A stretch of 64,000 nt of DNA from Takakia lepidozioides (taxonomy: Eukaryota > Streptophyta > Takakiopsida > Takakiales > Takakiaceae), in assembly GCA_030704615.1 (NCBI GenBank), contig CM060731.1, positions 45,630,001-45,694,000 on the forward strand, given 5' to 3'. A program made the translations under genes and the position numbers. Below are positions 1 to 11,060 of this stretch, piece by piece (position 1 is the first letter of the stretch; the number at the start of each line of letters is the position of its first letter). The notes beneath the pieces are model-generated. The model was not told the origin of the DNA. It made no database searches and worked only from the letters and a program-made list of their open reading frames with translations.

Positions 1-3000
1 GCCACCCAGCTTAAATGCCAACCCATCAAAGTTTGTTCGATACAGCGAACCAAGTACTGTGAGACGTGCAAACTGGTGACCGTCAGGTATGGAAAGACAA
101 AGTGCAGGCACAATCACACTAGTTTTCCCTTCACCCATGTTCAACTGCAACACTGCGCTCTTGTTGTCCATGGGGCACAACATTCGATGCATGACATCAA
201 TCTGGATAGGTCGTATAAGAAAATCTCCTTCTAGTTCAAGGAGCAGCCAATCTGGCCTTCTTTTCGGTGACCAATTTGAATGCCCGTGATTTCTTAGTTC
301 CTTTCTTAAGGCCATGTCATTCCCTGCATCCAGGAAGTGTAGGCAACGCTCTGCTTGCTGCTCCAGAGTCCAAATGACGGCTAAAGCACCCAGCGCCAGT
401 TCAATACCTTTGTAGCCTTCCAAAGCATCTCCACCAGTGACAATGCATGGCAAAAGCACCACTGGGACAACTCGGGGCCAGAGACCTGCTGCTTCCCATG
501 CCTGTGATGTCCACATGCCAGTGGCAGAGCCAAATCTGTTTCTACATATGACTTTGGGGTCAGAACAAGGCTCCATAGTAGCGTGAATGTCCGCCCAGAG
601 AGAAGTTGATTTGATCTTGCAGAGTCTCAGTTTTTCAACAAGCGTGTGCCTGCTTACAATGAGCTCATGTTCCACCTTGAGTTTATTGCGCTCAGCTTGA
701 TGAACTCTCCAACTTTCTCTCAGATCTGAGTCGAATTTCTTGGAAACTTCACAAGTTGTTTCATCCATTCGTAAAGGAAATTTAGGCATTTCCAGTGGCA
801 CACAATCCACCTTTCTTGCATTGTGTTCAGTACCAATGGTTCGCCCCCATTGGCCAGATTGAAAAATTGGCTCCACTTCTGCAAAACTCAAATCTGTAAA
901 TGTACAATTGGGCATGGGAAAACAGAATCGCCTGCTGGATATTGTCATGGTTATATCATCACAGGGTACGACCACAGGGGGCTGGCCATTTAGTGCCTTG
1001 CTTTTAGACACGTTCCAAACCCTCTCCTCAACACGCAACACAAATTTGTGAAGCTCTAGATTTTCACGCCAGCGTGTTATGAGACTGTTGACAGCTTTGG
1101 TGGCAGAGGAAGAGTCAATAGTTTTCCTTGTCGGAAAATGTACAGTAAATGGCCACGCTGATTCGGCTAGGTTAACGAGGTCCATAATGTCCTTCTGGAA
1201 TGTCTTTCGATACTCTTTTCCTTTCCTTTTGGAGAACATGTCTTCAGTCTCGCCTGAATACATACTTCTGCTGTTTGCCATTTCCCAGGTTTCTTGAGTG
1301 AGTGCATGTCCATCAATTGAGGATTTGACCTTATTGGAATCGAAGTCAGCCTCGATTGTCTCGATATAACTCGTATGCTTTGGCGGATTTAAATGCTGAA
1401 ACTCGGCAGCTTGAACGGCCACACACAAAAGCACGAACAACTGCTCAGCTTCAACGCCGCAATATGCTAGAAGTGAGAGGAACAAGGTGAACTCATCACG
1501 CTGATGTTGTTTACTGACCTGCCTTGCATGATTGTAGAGATCCAGCCAAACATCCGCAAAATTCTCGGAGATTTTCCGCCATGAACTGACAGTAGGATTT
1601 TTGGAGAAGAAGTCTTTGCCAGTGACACCACAGAGTGTCGCTCGCTCCAACAAGAGCGAATGCAGCAACCCCCTCTGAGAGATCGCAACACATCTCCAAC
1701 GGAGTCCAGCCTCTGCCAGGCTTCGAACAGTCTGATGCACCACAAATCTATCAACCTCCTGTGAAGACAAGTTGATGGATGCTGAAAGCTGGGTCGGTGG
1801 CCCGCCAAAAGAGGTCTCTATATCGGCAATCATCTGCACTTCCTTTCCAGATGTTTCGCGGGACCTCCAATAGGATTTCAGAAGAAGCCCCACGTCTCCA
1901 GTTGGAAGCCCTGGCGACTTGGAGAGGCCAGGGAAGAGGACTCTCAGGCGCTCACTACTGTCAATCAGATTCTTCACCACCAAGAGGAAGCCATCCAGAG
2001 ATGTGACAGAAAACATTGCATTTGGCCAGCTTACCGTCTGCATGCTGTGCAAATGACGCGGGTACCATTCTCGAATCGGAGACAGCTTGGCTATCTCAAA
2101 CAAGACAGAGAGCGCCTCTGGGTCGTAAGGTTTACAGGACCAGCAGCGAGCAGATTGAAGTAGCCTCATAGCAGACTCTGTTCCTGTCAAGCCTGTGAAC
2201 GGGTCGGGGAGCGCATGAGATGTTGAGGCATGAAGGAGAGCCAGATACAGCCATGCAGTTGTACTTGCTGGGCCTTGTAAACACTGGAGGCGGTTGTCAA
2301 TGTGATAAAAGAAGAAGCTCGGGGACGAAAACGAAGTGAGCGTCACTCGTACCGAAGGATGTCTTTCAAACTTGCCGTGACATCCCATGGTGGTGACAAG
2401 CGGGGTTGAATGCGGAATGAGTAGAATACACTTTCCGGTGCATTCCTTTGGTGGACCTAGTTCTTCTAGCACAAGACCATGGTGCAATCCAATTAATGTC
2501 CCAAGTGTCTGTCTTTGAGACACAATGTATCCAGGCCGCTCCCGCGACTCCATGGCCCCTGATTTGTCTACGTAAAAGCTTAGCCCTAAGCGTGGAAGCT
2601 CTGCTGAAACAACACCATTTTTTCCAGCAAATACATGGACATACTCTGATAACTCCAGTCGACATAACATTTTGTCGTAAATCTCTCTGAAGCTGTCACT
2701 GCGAAGATCCACCAAATTCCGATGCTTCTGCGTGTCGTATACAATGCCAGATCGAATGTCAAGAACGTATGGGAAAACATCCCCTTTCTCCCCTGAAAAG
2801 GTTTCGTCATCAAACCTGACCGGTCGAAACACCATGCATCCAATGTCAGTTCCAAATAACTCAGGAAGCTCACTTTTCTTTAACCCCGAGCAACTCTCCA
2901 CTTCCAAAATCCAATGACTGTGTTGCTCAATGAGAAGCCGAGGCAGATCACCCTTCAGAAAACGAGAGGGAAAGAGCTTAAACCTTCGGCCATCCTCACG

Positions 3001-6000
3001 GCGCTCTGTAACCAATAGACGTTCCTCGTCCATGGCAAATGTGAAATTTGCGTTGTGTAACTTGTGAATGGATACGAATGTTCCTCGGCTGGCAGCTGCT
3101 GCCTGCACCTGAAACACGTGGCTGCCGAAAAGCCTCTGATAATCCTCATGACTAGTTATTGAGGAAGGTAGCCGAGCCACTGGACATCCATCAACCAGAA
3201 AAGATCCTCCCAGCATGTCCATCTGCAAAACCATCTTGCGCCCACTTGAAGTGTGTTTGAACTCACAAGTCCACCACCGTTCTTGTGGTATCTCGCACTG
3301 CTCCCAACCTTCAATCTCACCTTGGTTAGCATCCACCCAATGTTTTGAGACAAAGGTGTCCAAGCACTCACTGTCCATCGTCATCAACTTGGCTAGAGGT
3401 TTTTCCAGACGAAGTGCTGTGATCTGCACTCTTCGAAGTAGGCTATGTTGTAACAATCCCCCAGACATTTTTGTATTCAGTATAACGTTGTCCTGAATGC
3501 AGGCCACGGCTTGTAGCCAAGATGTTGCATTGGCATTGTCTCTCAAAACTAGCTCCATATGACAGACATCCACATCAAACGTCAGCGCAGCAATGGCTGC
3601 CACATCAACGAGATTTGAGTGAAACTTCTGCAGTTCGTGAATAGGGGATGCCATCATCCTTCCCAGAACCCTCTTCATTCGGTCCAACCAATCTTCTGCA
3701 ATGGCACGGCAGGTGTGAAGAATATCGGCCGCATCCTGTTCCCAAGCAGCTTCAGACATTGCTAACAACCTTGCACCAATATTTACAATGCTTAACAAAC
3801 TTAAGTGAGCCTTCCAATTCTCTCGCATACTCTCCGCCAGAGACTTCAATTGATCCATGAAATATCTTGCAAACAACTTGTCTCGTAGGTCTACATGTGA
3901 CTCGCGCCACCATCCCCCCCAATCCTTTCCGGCTGCTGCTGGACCTGCCTGCCACAGTGCTTGCGATAACAACTTAGCAACACTCGGCTGAGACAGAGAC
4001 AATGATCGCATCTCAAGAACTCGAGTCATGTTTCGTATCTGGTGGCGATGGCCGGAGCGCAGCGTGCCAAAGGCCTTGTACTCTACCAAGCTGAGCTCAG
4101 CTGGGCATTGAACTTGCTTAGCCAGCACTTCGTTTTCAGTGTGTGATGTCCCCTCGATGGTCCATTGCAAACATTGGTATGGGCCATCCACAGTCATCGT
4201 TGTCAGAGAAGTAACATCCGCCACTTTCTTGTGAGTGTCCACGCTTGCAGTGCCAGTGCCTGCACATTCCATGAAGCACACATTGAAGCCATTCGGCTTG
4301 ATAAAATCCTCGTCTGGCCGCGAAGGATGCTTCATTGAGTAATGCGATTGGGCAAATAGCTTGTTCGTGCTGCAAAGAGTGGTCAACCTCTCATAGGGAC
4401 AAGCTGAACACCAACGTTTCAGTGGTGCGTGACTGAGCCACATGCCTTGCTTTCTCTTGCAGCTCAACTGGACACAACACACATCCCGACTAAGAATATG
4501 CAGGGCATCGCGAAGCACTAAAAGAGAGGCAGGGGCAACAATCTCATACACAACTGCATCTTGCAGATGCAGCTTGTCTGGCAGTGGAAACTCAAATATG
4601 GAGACAGACATTTTGGCAGCTAGCTTTATCAAGTCGCACTTACTACACCACCTACAATGGTTCTCATGACCATATCTATCTGTATACGTGCTACATGTCA
4701 TGTTGTCAGCCTCTTGATTGAGGCGATTGTATTCAACCCGCAATCTGGCAAGCTCCTCCAGCTTCTCAATCTGTTTTTTCGTTGCAAAATCCAGAATCTC
4801 CTGTTTGATTCTCTGCATTTCAAAGTCCTGCTGTGCCAAGCGAACTGACAGGGATTGTGGAGACGGCTCATCTTCACTGATGAGTGAAATATCTCGTAAT
4901 TTTCTTGCCACACGCCAGGCAAAATATGCCTCCAACTGAGACAAGTGCTCCATATCCTGGCGAAGAGGTAGAAGCAGGGCCTCCAGCACTGGTGTGCTCA
5001 CTCCAGGATCGTACTGAAGCAGCAATGGATACTGCCTTGCAGAAATGCAGTCAATCACTGCAACGATAGTGTATGCTGTGAGAATCAGTCGGCTTAATCC
5101 GAGAATGTCGCCCTGATAGAACCCCTTGGCTAATTCGATATAGTGAATCAAGACGTCCATGTGACATATTGTCTGATGAAAGGGCATAATATTGCGGCGT
5201 GCCCACAAGCTTTCACGCGCCCAACATTCAAAGTCATAGAGAACTTCCCCAATTTCGACAGAAGAGTTGGCAGGAGTAAATTGGCGAAGCCTAGCTGCAA
5301 AGTCGTCGCTGCGTTCCAAGCACTTGGGGACTACCACACGAGCTGCCATCGCCGAGTTGCTCTGGGGCGCTGCCAAAGCCCTCTGGAGGTGCGGAATTGC
5401 GGTCTCAAGCGAATGCTTCTGATGTTTAGCGAAGTCCAGTTTCTGGGTGTCCGGGGCCATTGGAGACCGCAACGAGGCGATCCTCTCCCAGCGTTTATCT
5501 ACAACTGCACGGACATGTACCACTGACTTGCAAGATCTCTCCGTGACCTTCTGCAGGCGGCGATGGAAGTCACTGTGCGTGGTTTGGATCGATGCTGACA
5601 AGTACTGCTCGAGCTTGGACACCCGGCGGGCGAGCTTGCCAAGCATTTCCATGAGGACGTCAGTTTCCAGCTTAGCGTAGTTCTTGGTCAAAACCAGGGT
5701 CAGCATTTGCAGCATGGTCATCTTGTAGGCAACAAAGCCCTCGTGAGGCCCGAGACTGCCGACGAGCATGCTGTGGAGAGCAATTTTAACAGTCATGTAT
5801 TCTCCCGACCTCCGCCAAGGCAGTAGGGCGTCCTTCCACAAGACATCGTCACGGATCTTCTTCCTCACACGAGCTACGCCCCCCCCGCCAGTGATCTCAG
5901 AATGGCCCGCGACAGCACTCAATAGCCACTCCGTCACATACTTGGCATCGGCAACGTCGCGAATCTCTGCCTCTTGGGTGCCCGCCTTTCTTGTCATGGG

Positions 6001-6522
6001 CAGCGTCTCGTCTTCGAAGGCAGTGTTTGCCAGATCCGCCAGCTGCTTGGCAAAGCACGCATTCTGCACTCCCTGGATGCGGCAGGTTACAGCCCAGCCA
6101 GGGAAGATGCCCGTCAAGTCCCCCTTAGCCTCCACCACCTTGGCATTGCGCGCTGCCACTTGAAACACAGCCACCGTTGCGGATTCCTCTTGCTCTTTCG
6201 GAATCGACAGCAACACTCCAGCATTCTGCGCGCGCACGTACAGAGCAAACGTCTGTCCAGGGCGCAGCGCACTGATCCCCTCCTGCACCGCCATCCACCC
6301 CACCAATTCTTCCTGCACTCTCGCCCACACTCTCATCGCTCGCGCAGCTTCCGCCATGCCAGCACCCACATCCACATCCTCCCCCTGCAGCTCCTCCCCC
6401 GCCAGCACCTGCGCAGCCAACCTCACGAAGGCCCCAGCACTGCTACTCGGCTCCGCTTTCTGGGGCAGCTGCCTGGGCAGAAACAAGTTGTTCACCAAAT
6501 GCATCGTCACCTCCGACCCCAT
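1..6522 (-). CDS. Giant DUF3638/DUF3645-superfamily P-loop protein, partial (C-terminus outside window)
   Basis: One open frame runs from an ATG at 6522 to the left edge, 2174 codons without a stop or intron. An in-frame stop lies upstream near 6588, so 6522 is the first usable ATG. The N-terminus (MHLVNNLFLPRQLPQK) matches the usual opening of this family. A His/Cys cluster (HENHCRWCSKC followed by a FEFPLP motif, about residues 610-640) and a Walker-A-like loop (NMGEGKTSVIVPAL, Lys about residue 2133, genomic 124-126) are the family hallmarks. These proteins usually exceed 2500 residues and carry the P-loop DUF3638 region followed by DUF3645, which would lie left of base 1. Databases sometimes label them ubiquitinyl hydrolase, but the biochemical role is poorly defined and I assign none. 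A single 6.5-kb exon is odd beside intron-rich neighbours. Confidence 0.85.
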   Translation of the reverse strand, partial: MGSEVTMHLVNNLFLPRQLPQKAEPSSSAGAFVRLAAQVLAGEELQGEDVDVGAGMAEAARAMRVWARVQEELVGWMAVQEGISALRPGQTFALYVRAQNAGVLLSIPKEQEESATVAVFQVAARNAKVVEAKGDLTGIFPGWAVTCRIQGVQNACFAKQLADLANTAFEDETLPMTRKAGTQEAEIRDVADAKYVTEWLLSAVAGHSEITGGGGVARVRKKIRDDVLWKDALLPWRRSGEYMTVKIALHSMLVGSLGPHEGFVAYKMTMLQMLTLVLTKNYAKLETDVLMEMLGKLARRVSKLEQYLSASIQTTHSDFHRRLQKVTERSCKSVVHVRAVVDKRWERIASLRSPMAPDTQKLDFAKHQKHSLETAIPHLQRALAAPQSNSAMAARVVVPKCLERSDDFAARLRQFTPANSSVEIGEVLYDFECWARESLWARRNIMPFHQTICHMDVLIHYIELAKGFYQGDILGLSRLILTAYTIVAVIDCISARQYPLLLQYDPGVSTPVLEALLLPLRQDMEHLSQLEAYFAWRVARKLRDISLISEDEPSPQSLSVRLAQQDFEMQRIKQEILDFATKKQIEKLEELARLRVEYNRLNQEADNMTCSTYTDRYGHENHCRWCSKCDLIKLAAKMSVSIFEFPLPDKLHLQDAVVYEIVAPASLLVLRDALHILSRDVCCVQLSCKRKQGMWLSHAPLKRWCSACPYERLTTLCSTNKLFAQSHYSMKHPSRPDEDFIKPNGFNVCFMECAGTGTASVDTHKKVADVTSLTTMTVDGPYQCLQWTIEGTSHTENEVLAKQVQCPAELSLVEYKAFGTLRSGHRHQIRNMTRVLEMRSLSLSQPSVAKLLSQALWQAGPAAAGKDWGGWWRESHVDLRDKLFARYFMDQLKSLAESMRENWKAHLSLLSIVNIGARLLAMSEAAWEQDAADILHTCRAIAEDWLDRMKRVLGRMMASPIHELQKFHSNLVDVAAIAALTFDVDVCHMELVLRDNANATSWLQAVACIQDNVILNTKMSGGLLQHSLLRRVQITALRLEKPLAKLMTMDSECLDTFVSKHWVDANQGEIEGWEQCEIPQERWWTCEFKHTSSGRKMVLQMDMLGGSFLVDGCPVARLPSSITSHEDYQRLFGSHVFQVQAAAASRGTFVSIHKLHNANFTFAMDEERLLVTERREDGRRFKLFPSRFLKGDLPRLLIEQHSHWILEVESCSGLKKSELPELFGTDIGCMVFRPVRFDDETFSGEKGDVFPYVLDIRSGIVYDTQKHRNLVDLRSDSFREIYDKMLCRLELSEYVHVFAGKNGVVSAELPRLGLSFYVDKSGAMESRERPGYIVSQRQTLGTLIGLHHGLVLEELGPPKECTGKCILLIPHSTPLVTTMGCHGKFERHPSVRVTLTSFSSPSFFFYHIDNRLQCLQGPASTTAWLYLALLHASTSHALPDPFTGLTGTESAMRLLQSARCWSCKPYDPEALSVLFEIAKLSPIREWYPRHLHSMQTVSWPNAMFSVTSLDGFLLVVKNLIDSSERLRVLFPGLSKSPGLPTGDVGLLLKSYWRSRETSGKEVQMIADIETSFGGPPTQLSASINLSSQEVDRFVVHQTVRSLAEAGLRWRCVAISQRGLLHSLLLERATLCGVTGKDFFSKNPTVSSWRKISENFADVWLDLYNHARQVSKQHQRDEFTLFLSLLAYCGVEAEQLFVLLCVAVQAAEFQHLNPPKHTSYIETIEADFDSNKVKSSIDGHALTQETWEMANSRSMYSGETEDMFSKRKGKEYRKTFQKDIMDLVNLAESAWPFTVHFPTRKTIDSSSATKAVNSLITRWRENLELHKFVLRVEERVWNVSKSKALNGQPPVVVPCDDITMTISSRRFCFPMPNCTFTDLSFAEVEPIFQSGQWGRTIGTEHNARKVDCVPLEMPKFPLRMDETTCEVSKKFDSDLRESWRVHQAERNKLKVEHELIVSRHTLVEKLRLCKIKSTSLWADIHATMEPCSDPKVICRNRFGSATGMWTSQAWEAAGLWPRVVPVVLLPCIVTGGDALEGYKGIELALGALAVIWTLEQQAERCLHFLDAGNDMALRKELRNHGHSNWSPKRRPDWLLLELEGDFLIRPIQIDVMHRMLCPMDNKSAVLQLNMGEGKTSVIVPALCLSIPDGHQFARLTVLGSLYRTNFDGLAFKLGG

Positions 6523-7794
6523 CTCCACCAATTTCTTCCTCCCACCTCCACTGCACACCACAACGCCACCCGCGCCCCTCACTCACGTCTGTTTCCGCCG
6601 AGTTACAGCACTCAACGACTGCATGCCTCTCTGCCTGCAAACTGCGTATATCACTGCAAAACTCCTCCACGGAACTGGGAAGAGCAACCAACCGTCTCGA
6701 GTACTGGGAACTGGGAAGACAAACTGTTACCAGCACTCGTGCGCCGGCGGCGGCGGCGACGACGGATACGATAAGTGTCGCTGTACACAGTGCCTCTTTT
6801 ATGATGCCCGCAAAACGGCGCTTTCGGCCATCCCTTTGTTTACCACAATCCGATCGCCCAAATTCTGTTACGTGTTGCACACTGCTTGCTCTTCACGTTT
6901 TACTAGTAAGTTATACCGCGCTTACGACACTATGACTACATATTGCTCACGATATTTGGTTGTTGAGGCGATCCAATGTACCTTATTGATATCGCTTCAA
7001 TTTGCATCCACGTTGGGCTGCGCTCCAAATCGAGTGAATGCAGAAAACTTGTAAGGTATGTGAGACGTGGTGGGACGTCGGGCAATCTTACAGTCGTGGA
7101 ATTTGCCCTAGTGCCCGTACGCTGGCGTAGCACTGGAGCAGCGTTTTCTTCAAAAGCAGCGCAAGCGGCCACCTGTGTGTTCTACCCTGGGCCCAGGTGG
7201 CCAAAAAATCAAGCTGGCACCTCTAGGGGCACATTTTTACAGGTGCAGGATGGAAATCCTACGGAATGGCGACAACCTCTCGTTCATCTCTCCTGCTTTC
7301 AAAAGAGGGGGAACCTCTTCAAGTGGTGGTTATTTGATGCTTTGATTACAAACAATGAGCATGTCTCAAACTTGCCCAGCTCGTGAGCAGAATTGTATAA
7401 TTTGCGATTACAGCCCTCTGTCCCAGGAAAAATATGTAATCATGTTGGGGAGTTCCGTCTAGGATGTCCCCAAAGGAAAAATTAGGTCAGCTTTTTCATT
7501 GGGGATTGTATAGAGGCACTTCACATGCTCAGGTGCCATTGAATGACATCACCATTGTTATGGGTCATACTGGCCTTTTGATCACGCTTCTAGGAGAGCC
7601 ACCCAACCTTCCAATGTGGGGACCTTTCCCACGAGGGATCACCGCAAGGCTCTCCTTTTAGATTATCTGGGTCTTAAAGTCTCATGTGTGGGCCAGGCAG
7701 CGCAGGGATCGCCCTGCCTCCCCCGCCTCCCCCCTCCTCGCGTCCAGGTATATTCTTCTCCCCCTTCCCTTGGGCGGTGTCCCTAGAGCCTTGT
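6523..7794. other. Upstream region of the DUF3638 gene, no gene seen
   Basis: This is the 5' flank of the DUF3638 gene. Short ORFs occur on both strands, but none has recognisable domains or splice structure. A clear core promoter could not be assigned. Confidence 0.5.
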
Positions 7795-7935
7795 GCTTGG
7801 CGCCTCATGGCGAGGTTACTATGAAAGAGGTTATTTTCTCCTCTCACCACAATTAAGGGGCCTGATTTGTGAGCGGTCGCTCAAGGGTATTTCCCTTTTA
7901 TTATTATTTAAAATAAAATGAAATAAAAATATAAA
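7795..7935 (+). repeat. SINE 3' fragment (tail of the tRNA-derived family)
   Basis: The block with GAAAGAGGTTATTTTCTCC, the GGGGCCTGATTTGTGAGC core and an A/T-rich tail is the same tail carried by the complete SINEs at 10829-11036 and 28921-29142, here in plus orientation. The tRNA-like head is missing or replaced by unrelated GC-rich sequence (about 7690-7790). Confidence 0.6.
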
Positions 7936-8289
7936 CAACAGTATTTCGCCACCGTAACTACTTTATGATCCTTTCCTACCCTACTTGGCTTTGTCTTTCG
8001 CCTTGCTCTTTTCCTCCCTTGTGCTGGGATGGCCCTTTCGAGTTTTTTTTTTAATGCACCCTTTTTTAATGCATTGAGTTTGGCTTTCAGGTTTCCATTA
8101 AAAAAATAAAATAAAAATAAAAACAAAGTCATGATAAAGATTACATGACACATTGCGGTGAGCTTCTCATTGAAAGATAATTGGGTCTTTAAGGCACAGG
8201 TGTGCTAGTACATGGGCATTAATGCAATGGTTCTTTTAAAGGGCAAGTTTTCGAAAAAAATTCTAAGTGATGGAGGGTTGGTGGTGTGT

Positions 8290-8372
8290 GGACCTACACC
8301 CGACAAGGTAGCAGGATTTGAACCCAGACTCACCTGGGTGGCACTCAGCGCTCTATCTAATATTGAAAGTAG
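8290..8372 (-). repeat. tRNA-like SINE head fragment
   Basis: On the minus strand this reads as the 3' two thirds of a tRNA-related head, with a good B-box (GGTTCAAATCC) but a truncated A-box. It resembles the heads of the two complete SINEs in the window. The missing 5' part argues against a functional tRNA gene. Confidence 0.5.
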
Positions 8373-8404
8373 AGTTTCACTTAAATATTTAATATTTAAA
8401 TCAT

Positions 8405-8960
8405 ATTTGGCAAGATGTATGGCTTAAGCAGAGGTCTGCTAAAACTTGGGCCTTCCTGGTGAAATTGTGCAACAAGATTCTACCTCTTTCTTTCTCTCAA
8501 CCTGCTCCTAACAATGTGTGCAAGTCTTGTTCTTTGGGGAAAATTGAAACCATTCAACATTGCTTCATGCCATGTCACTTTGTTGTCTCCATTTGGACTA
8601 GGGTTCATGCCCAACTGGCGTAACTTGATTGCAGGGGCCTTCTTATCATTCTTTTTAATATCTCCGATTCTGCTCCCTGGCAGTCTTGTCTGATTTGGCA
8701 TGCTCAGCTTCGTGGATTGGGTCTCTGGCACATCGGGTAGGCCCGCTGTGCTCTCATCTTTGATCTTAAGCCCATTTATGTTAAAGTTTCTTTGGCCGCT
8801 CTCTTCTTTGACTTATGGGTAGAAGGTCGCAAATTGAAGGGGGTTCTGTTGGGCACAGTATGCAGATGCTCTGAGGAGCGGAGGACTACCCTTCTCTCAA
8901 AATTTGACGCCGAATGGGGGCACCTTGGATTACTTTGTCAAAGTTAGGGCGAACGAGTTA
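8405..8960 (+). pseudogene. LINE 3' fragment with zf-RVT zinc-binding domain
   Basis: Translating plus from about 8409 gives a stretch rich in W and K, then CKSC, ETIQHCF and MPCHF followed by a Trp. This is the arrangement of the zinc-binding zf-RVT domain at the end of plant L1-type LINE ORF2. A stop follows near 8623, and further pieces of similar sequence continue to about 8960 with more stops. No reverse-transcriptase core is attached, so it is a 5'-truncated dead copy. Confidence 0.6.
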
Positions 8961-9629
8961 CATCCCGACCTCAAGTCAACTGTTGACTCTCCCAATGACT
9001 AGGCCTCACTGGAAGATATGGACATCAACTGGCGTCATAGGAAGAATCAAGGTTCAAAGATTAGTCCTCACTTGAATTTTGAGCCCCTTGGGGCCAAACG
9101 CTGATTCTGAACTGTGATATTGATTATCTGTTCTACTCTGATTCTGGGCCTCTCCCCTGTGCCTGCCTTATTCATGTTCTTAGGCCTGGTCTATAGTTCG
9201 GTTTCGGCTATGGTAGGAGGTTTACTTGTTCCTTTGTTGGTGTGGTTGGTGGAACTCTCCCAACGAGACAAGTATCAACATATGAGGTTCGCTCCTCCTT
9301 CTGGTTATGTCCTTAGTTACGTTCCTGTTCTAGTAGCATAATACTCCTGAGCAAATATGGGTCTTCCTCACAAAGGCAAGCTTAGTCCTCTGAGGCAGAT
9401 CTCTTCTTTAGGATCAGTATTAGTTGCTCTTACCTCTTTTCTATGCGCCTTTAGAACATAATTGCTTCCAGATCTCTTAGGGTTCTAGCGTGGTAGGAAT
9501 TATAAGCTCTGCCTGGATGGCTGATCTGGGTTGTACCCGATCTTTCCGAAGATGTAAGCCTTATGGCCCACTGTCCTGGTTATTTTTTCCAGGACACCTT
9601 TTTAACATGGCTTTCATACAGTGTTTTCA

Positions 9630-9832
9630 AATCTGGCGATTATTTCGACCTGGAAACTGGTTCGACTACTTTTATAAAGGAATTATTGGAGTAAAAATCA
9701 AATAAATTCTCCAAAAAGCCCCAATGATTAATATCAGGAGCCATAATTTTCCTATGTGGACCTGTGAAGATGTGACACCTATTATATAGCCATTTTTCTA
9801 ACCCTGCCACCTCGTTATTCTCGTCACATGGG
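9630..9832 (+). repeat. Dispersed repeat copy 1 (empty SINE site)
   Basis: This segment, from TTTCGACCTGGAAA through ATATAGCCA to CACCTCGTTA, is repeated at 10668-11060. Here CACCTCG (9808-9814) is uninterrupted. In the second copy the same site carries a 208-bp SINE. Confidence 0.7.
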
Positions 9833-10667
9833 TAATGTAACTTCATACAAGGTGAATTTTTTCACTCCCAAAAACTACTACCCATTGGAACTGATGGGAG
9901 GCTACCCACCTACCACCATTCATCCACAAAGAATGACCGTACACATACATACGTGGCCTCCCCAAATTTTAGGAATTTTCACAGTTGAGTTTGAGAGATT
10001 ATATTCTTTTTTTGGAGACGTTTTCTTTTTCTTTGGGTTTGAAAAAAATCCTTTATTTGCTTTGACCAAGCATGTTAAGGGGTTTTTTGAATTTTCCGAA
10101 GGACTACCCCAAATTTACATAATGTATAGTACAAATGTGAAGTGCATGCCAAATTTTTACTGCATAGGCTGCTTTGAATGTGTTTTGGTGAGGGTTGACA
10201 TATTCACCCCTCAAGCCTGAAGCTTTTCTCCAAAACATGTCGTCGGAAAAACCATAATTACACAAATCCATCCGGTGAGGGGTTGTCTTACAATACCCAT
10301 AAGCACTAGGAAAATTTTAAATAGGATATATAGGTGAAAACCTAATTTCAAATAGGTGGAGCTACATCAAACAGTTTTGGCATCCAGGCCCTAATATGCT
10401 TCATTTGCCCCAATGAGGGGGGCCAACGTTTCAAGTCGACTCCCCTCCGCCCAATAAGTATCTGACGCCTATCTCTTGAGAAAAGTTTGGAGGTCGCATG
10501 CCTGCTCCAAATGACATGCAATAAATTGTAGTAGGTGGTCCACCTCATGCGCTGTAAATGCTCAGAAAAAATGAATGTAAGAGAAACTTCATCTACAAAA
10601 GTTAGGATGGTTCATTCAAACAACGCAACCTGAAATGGGTTGTGTAGGAAGTTAAGGGTTAAATCGC

Positions 10668-11060
10668 CAGATTTCGACCTGGAAAATGGGTCCGCTACTT
10701 TTATAAAGGAATTATGGATTAAAAATAAAAAAATCGCCAGAAACTGCCAATGGTTAAATATCAGGAGCCAGAATTTTCTTACATGGACCTGTTAAAGTGT
10801 GACACCTTATATAGCCACCTGCACCTCGCTTTTTTATTTTTTTTTATTTTTTAATAAAAGAAAACACCTGGGAGCGACAGCTCACAAATCAGGCCCCTTA
10901 ATAGTGAGAGGAGAAAATAACCTCTTTCACAGTAACCGCAGAAGTGTGTACCACACCCGTCAGTAGCAAGATTTGACCCCAGAATCATCTGGGTTGCACT
11001 CAGTGCACTTAACCAACTGAGCTACTGACTGTTGGTCACCTCGTTACTCTCCCCACATGG
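10668..11060 (+). repeat. Dispersed repeat copy 2, interrupted by a SINE
   Basis: This is the second copy of the repeat at 9630-9832, with several substitutions. It is split by the SINE at 10829-11036. The opening motif (GATTTCGACCTGGAAAATGGG) recurs again at about 11096-11117, so the host repeat family is itself locally duplicated. Confidence 0.65.
10829..11036 (-). mobile_element. Complete tRNA-derived SINE with target-site duplication
   Basis: On the minus strand the element opens with a tRNA-like head. An A-box-like TAGCTCAGTTGG is followed by a B-box-like GGTCAAATC, then a body with GAAAGAGGTTATTTTCTCC and GGGGCCTGATTTGTGAGC, and an A/T-rich tail. It is flanked by the direct repeat CACCTCG (10822-10828 and 11037-11043), which occurs once in the unoccupied copy at 9808-9814. 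SINEs are mobilised by LINE machinery, and L1-type LINE remains are present in the window. Confidence 0.85.

Noticed and set aside
5974-7054. Long plus-strand ORFs of 266 and 232 codons
   Set aside because: They overlap the start of the DUF3638 gene in antisense. The His/Pro/Arg-rich composition comes from the GC-rich opposite strand.
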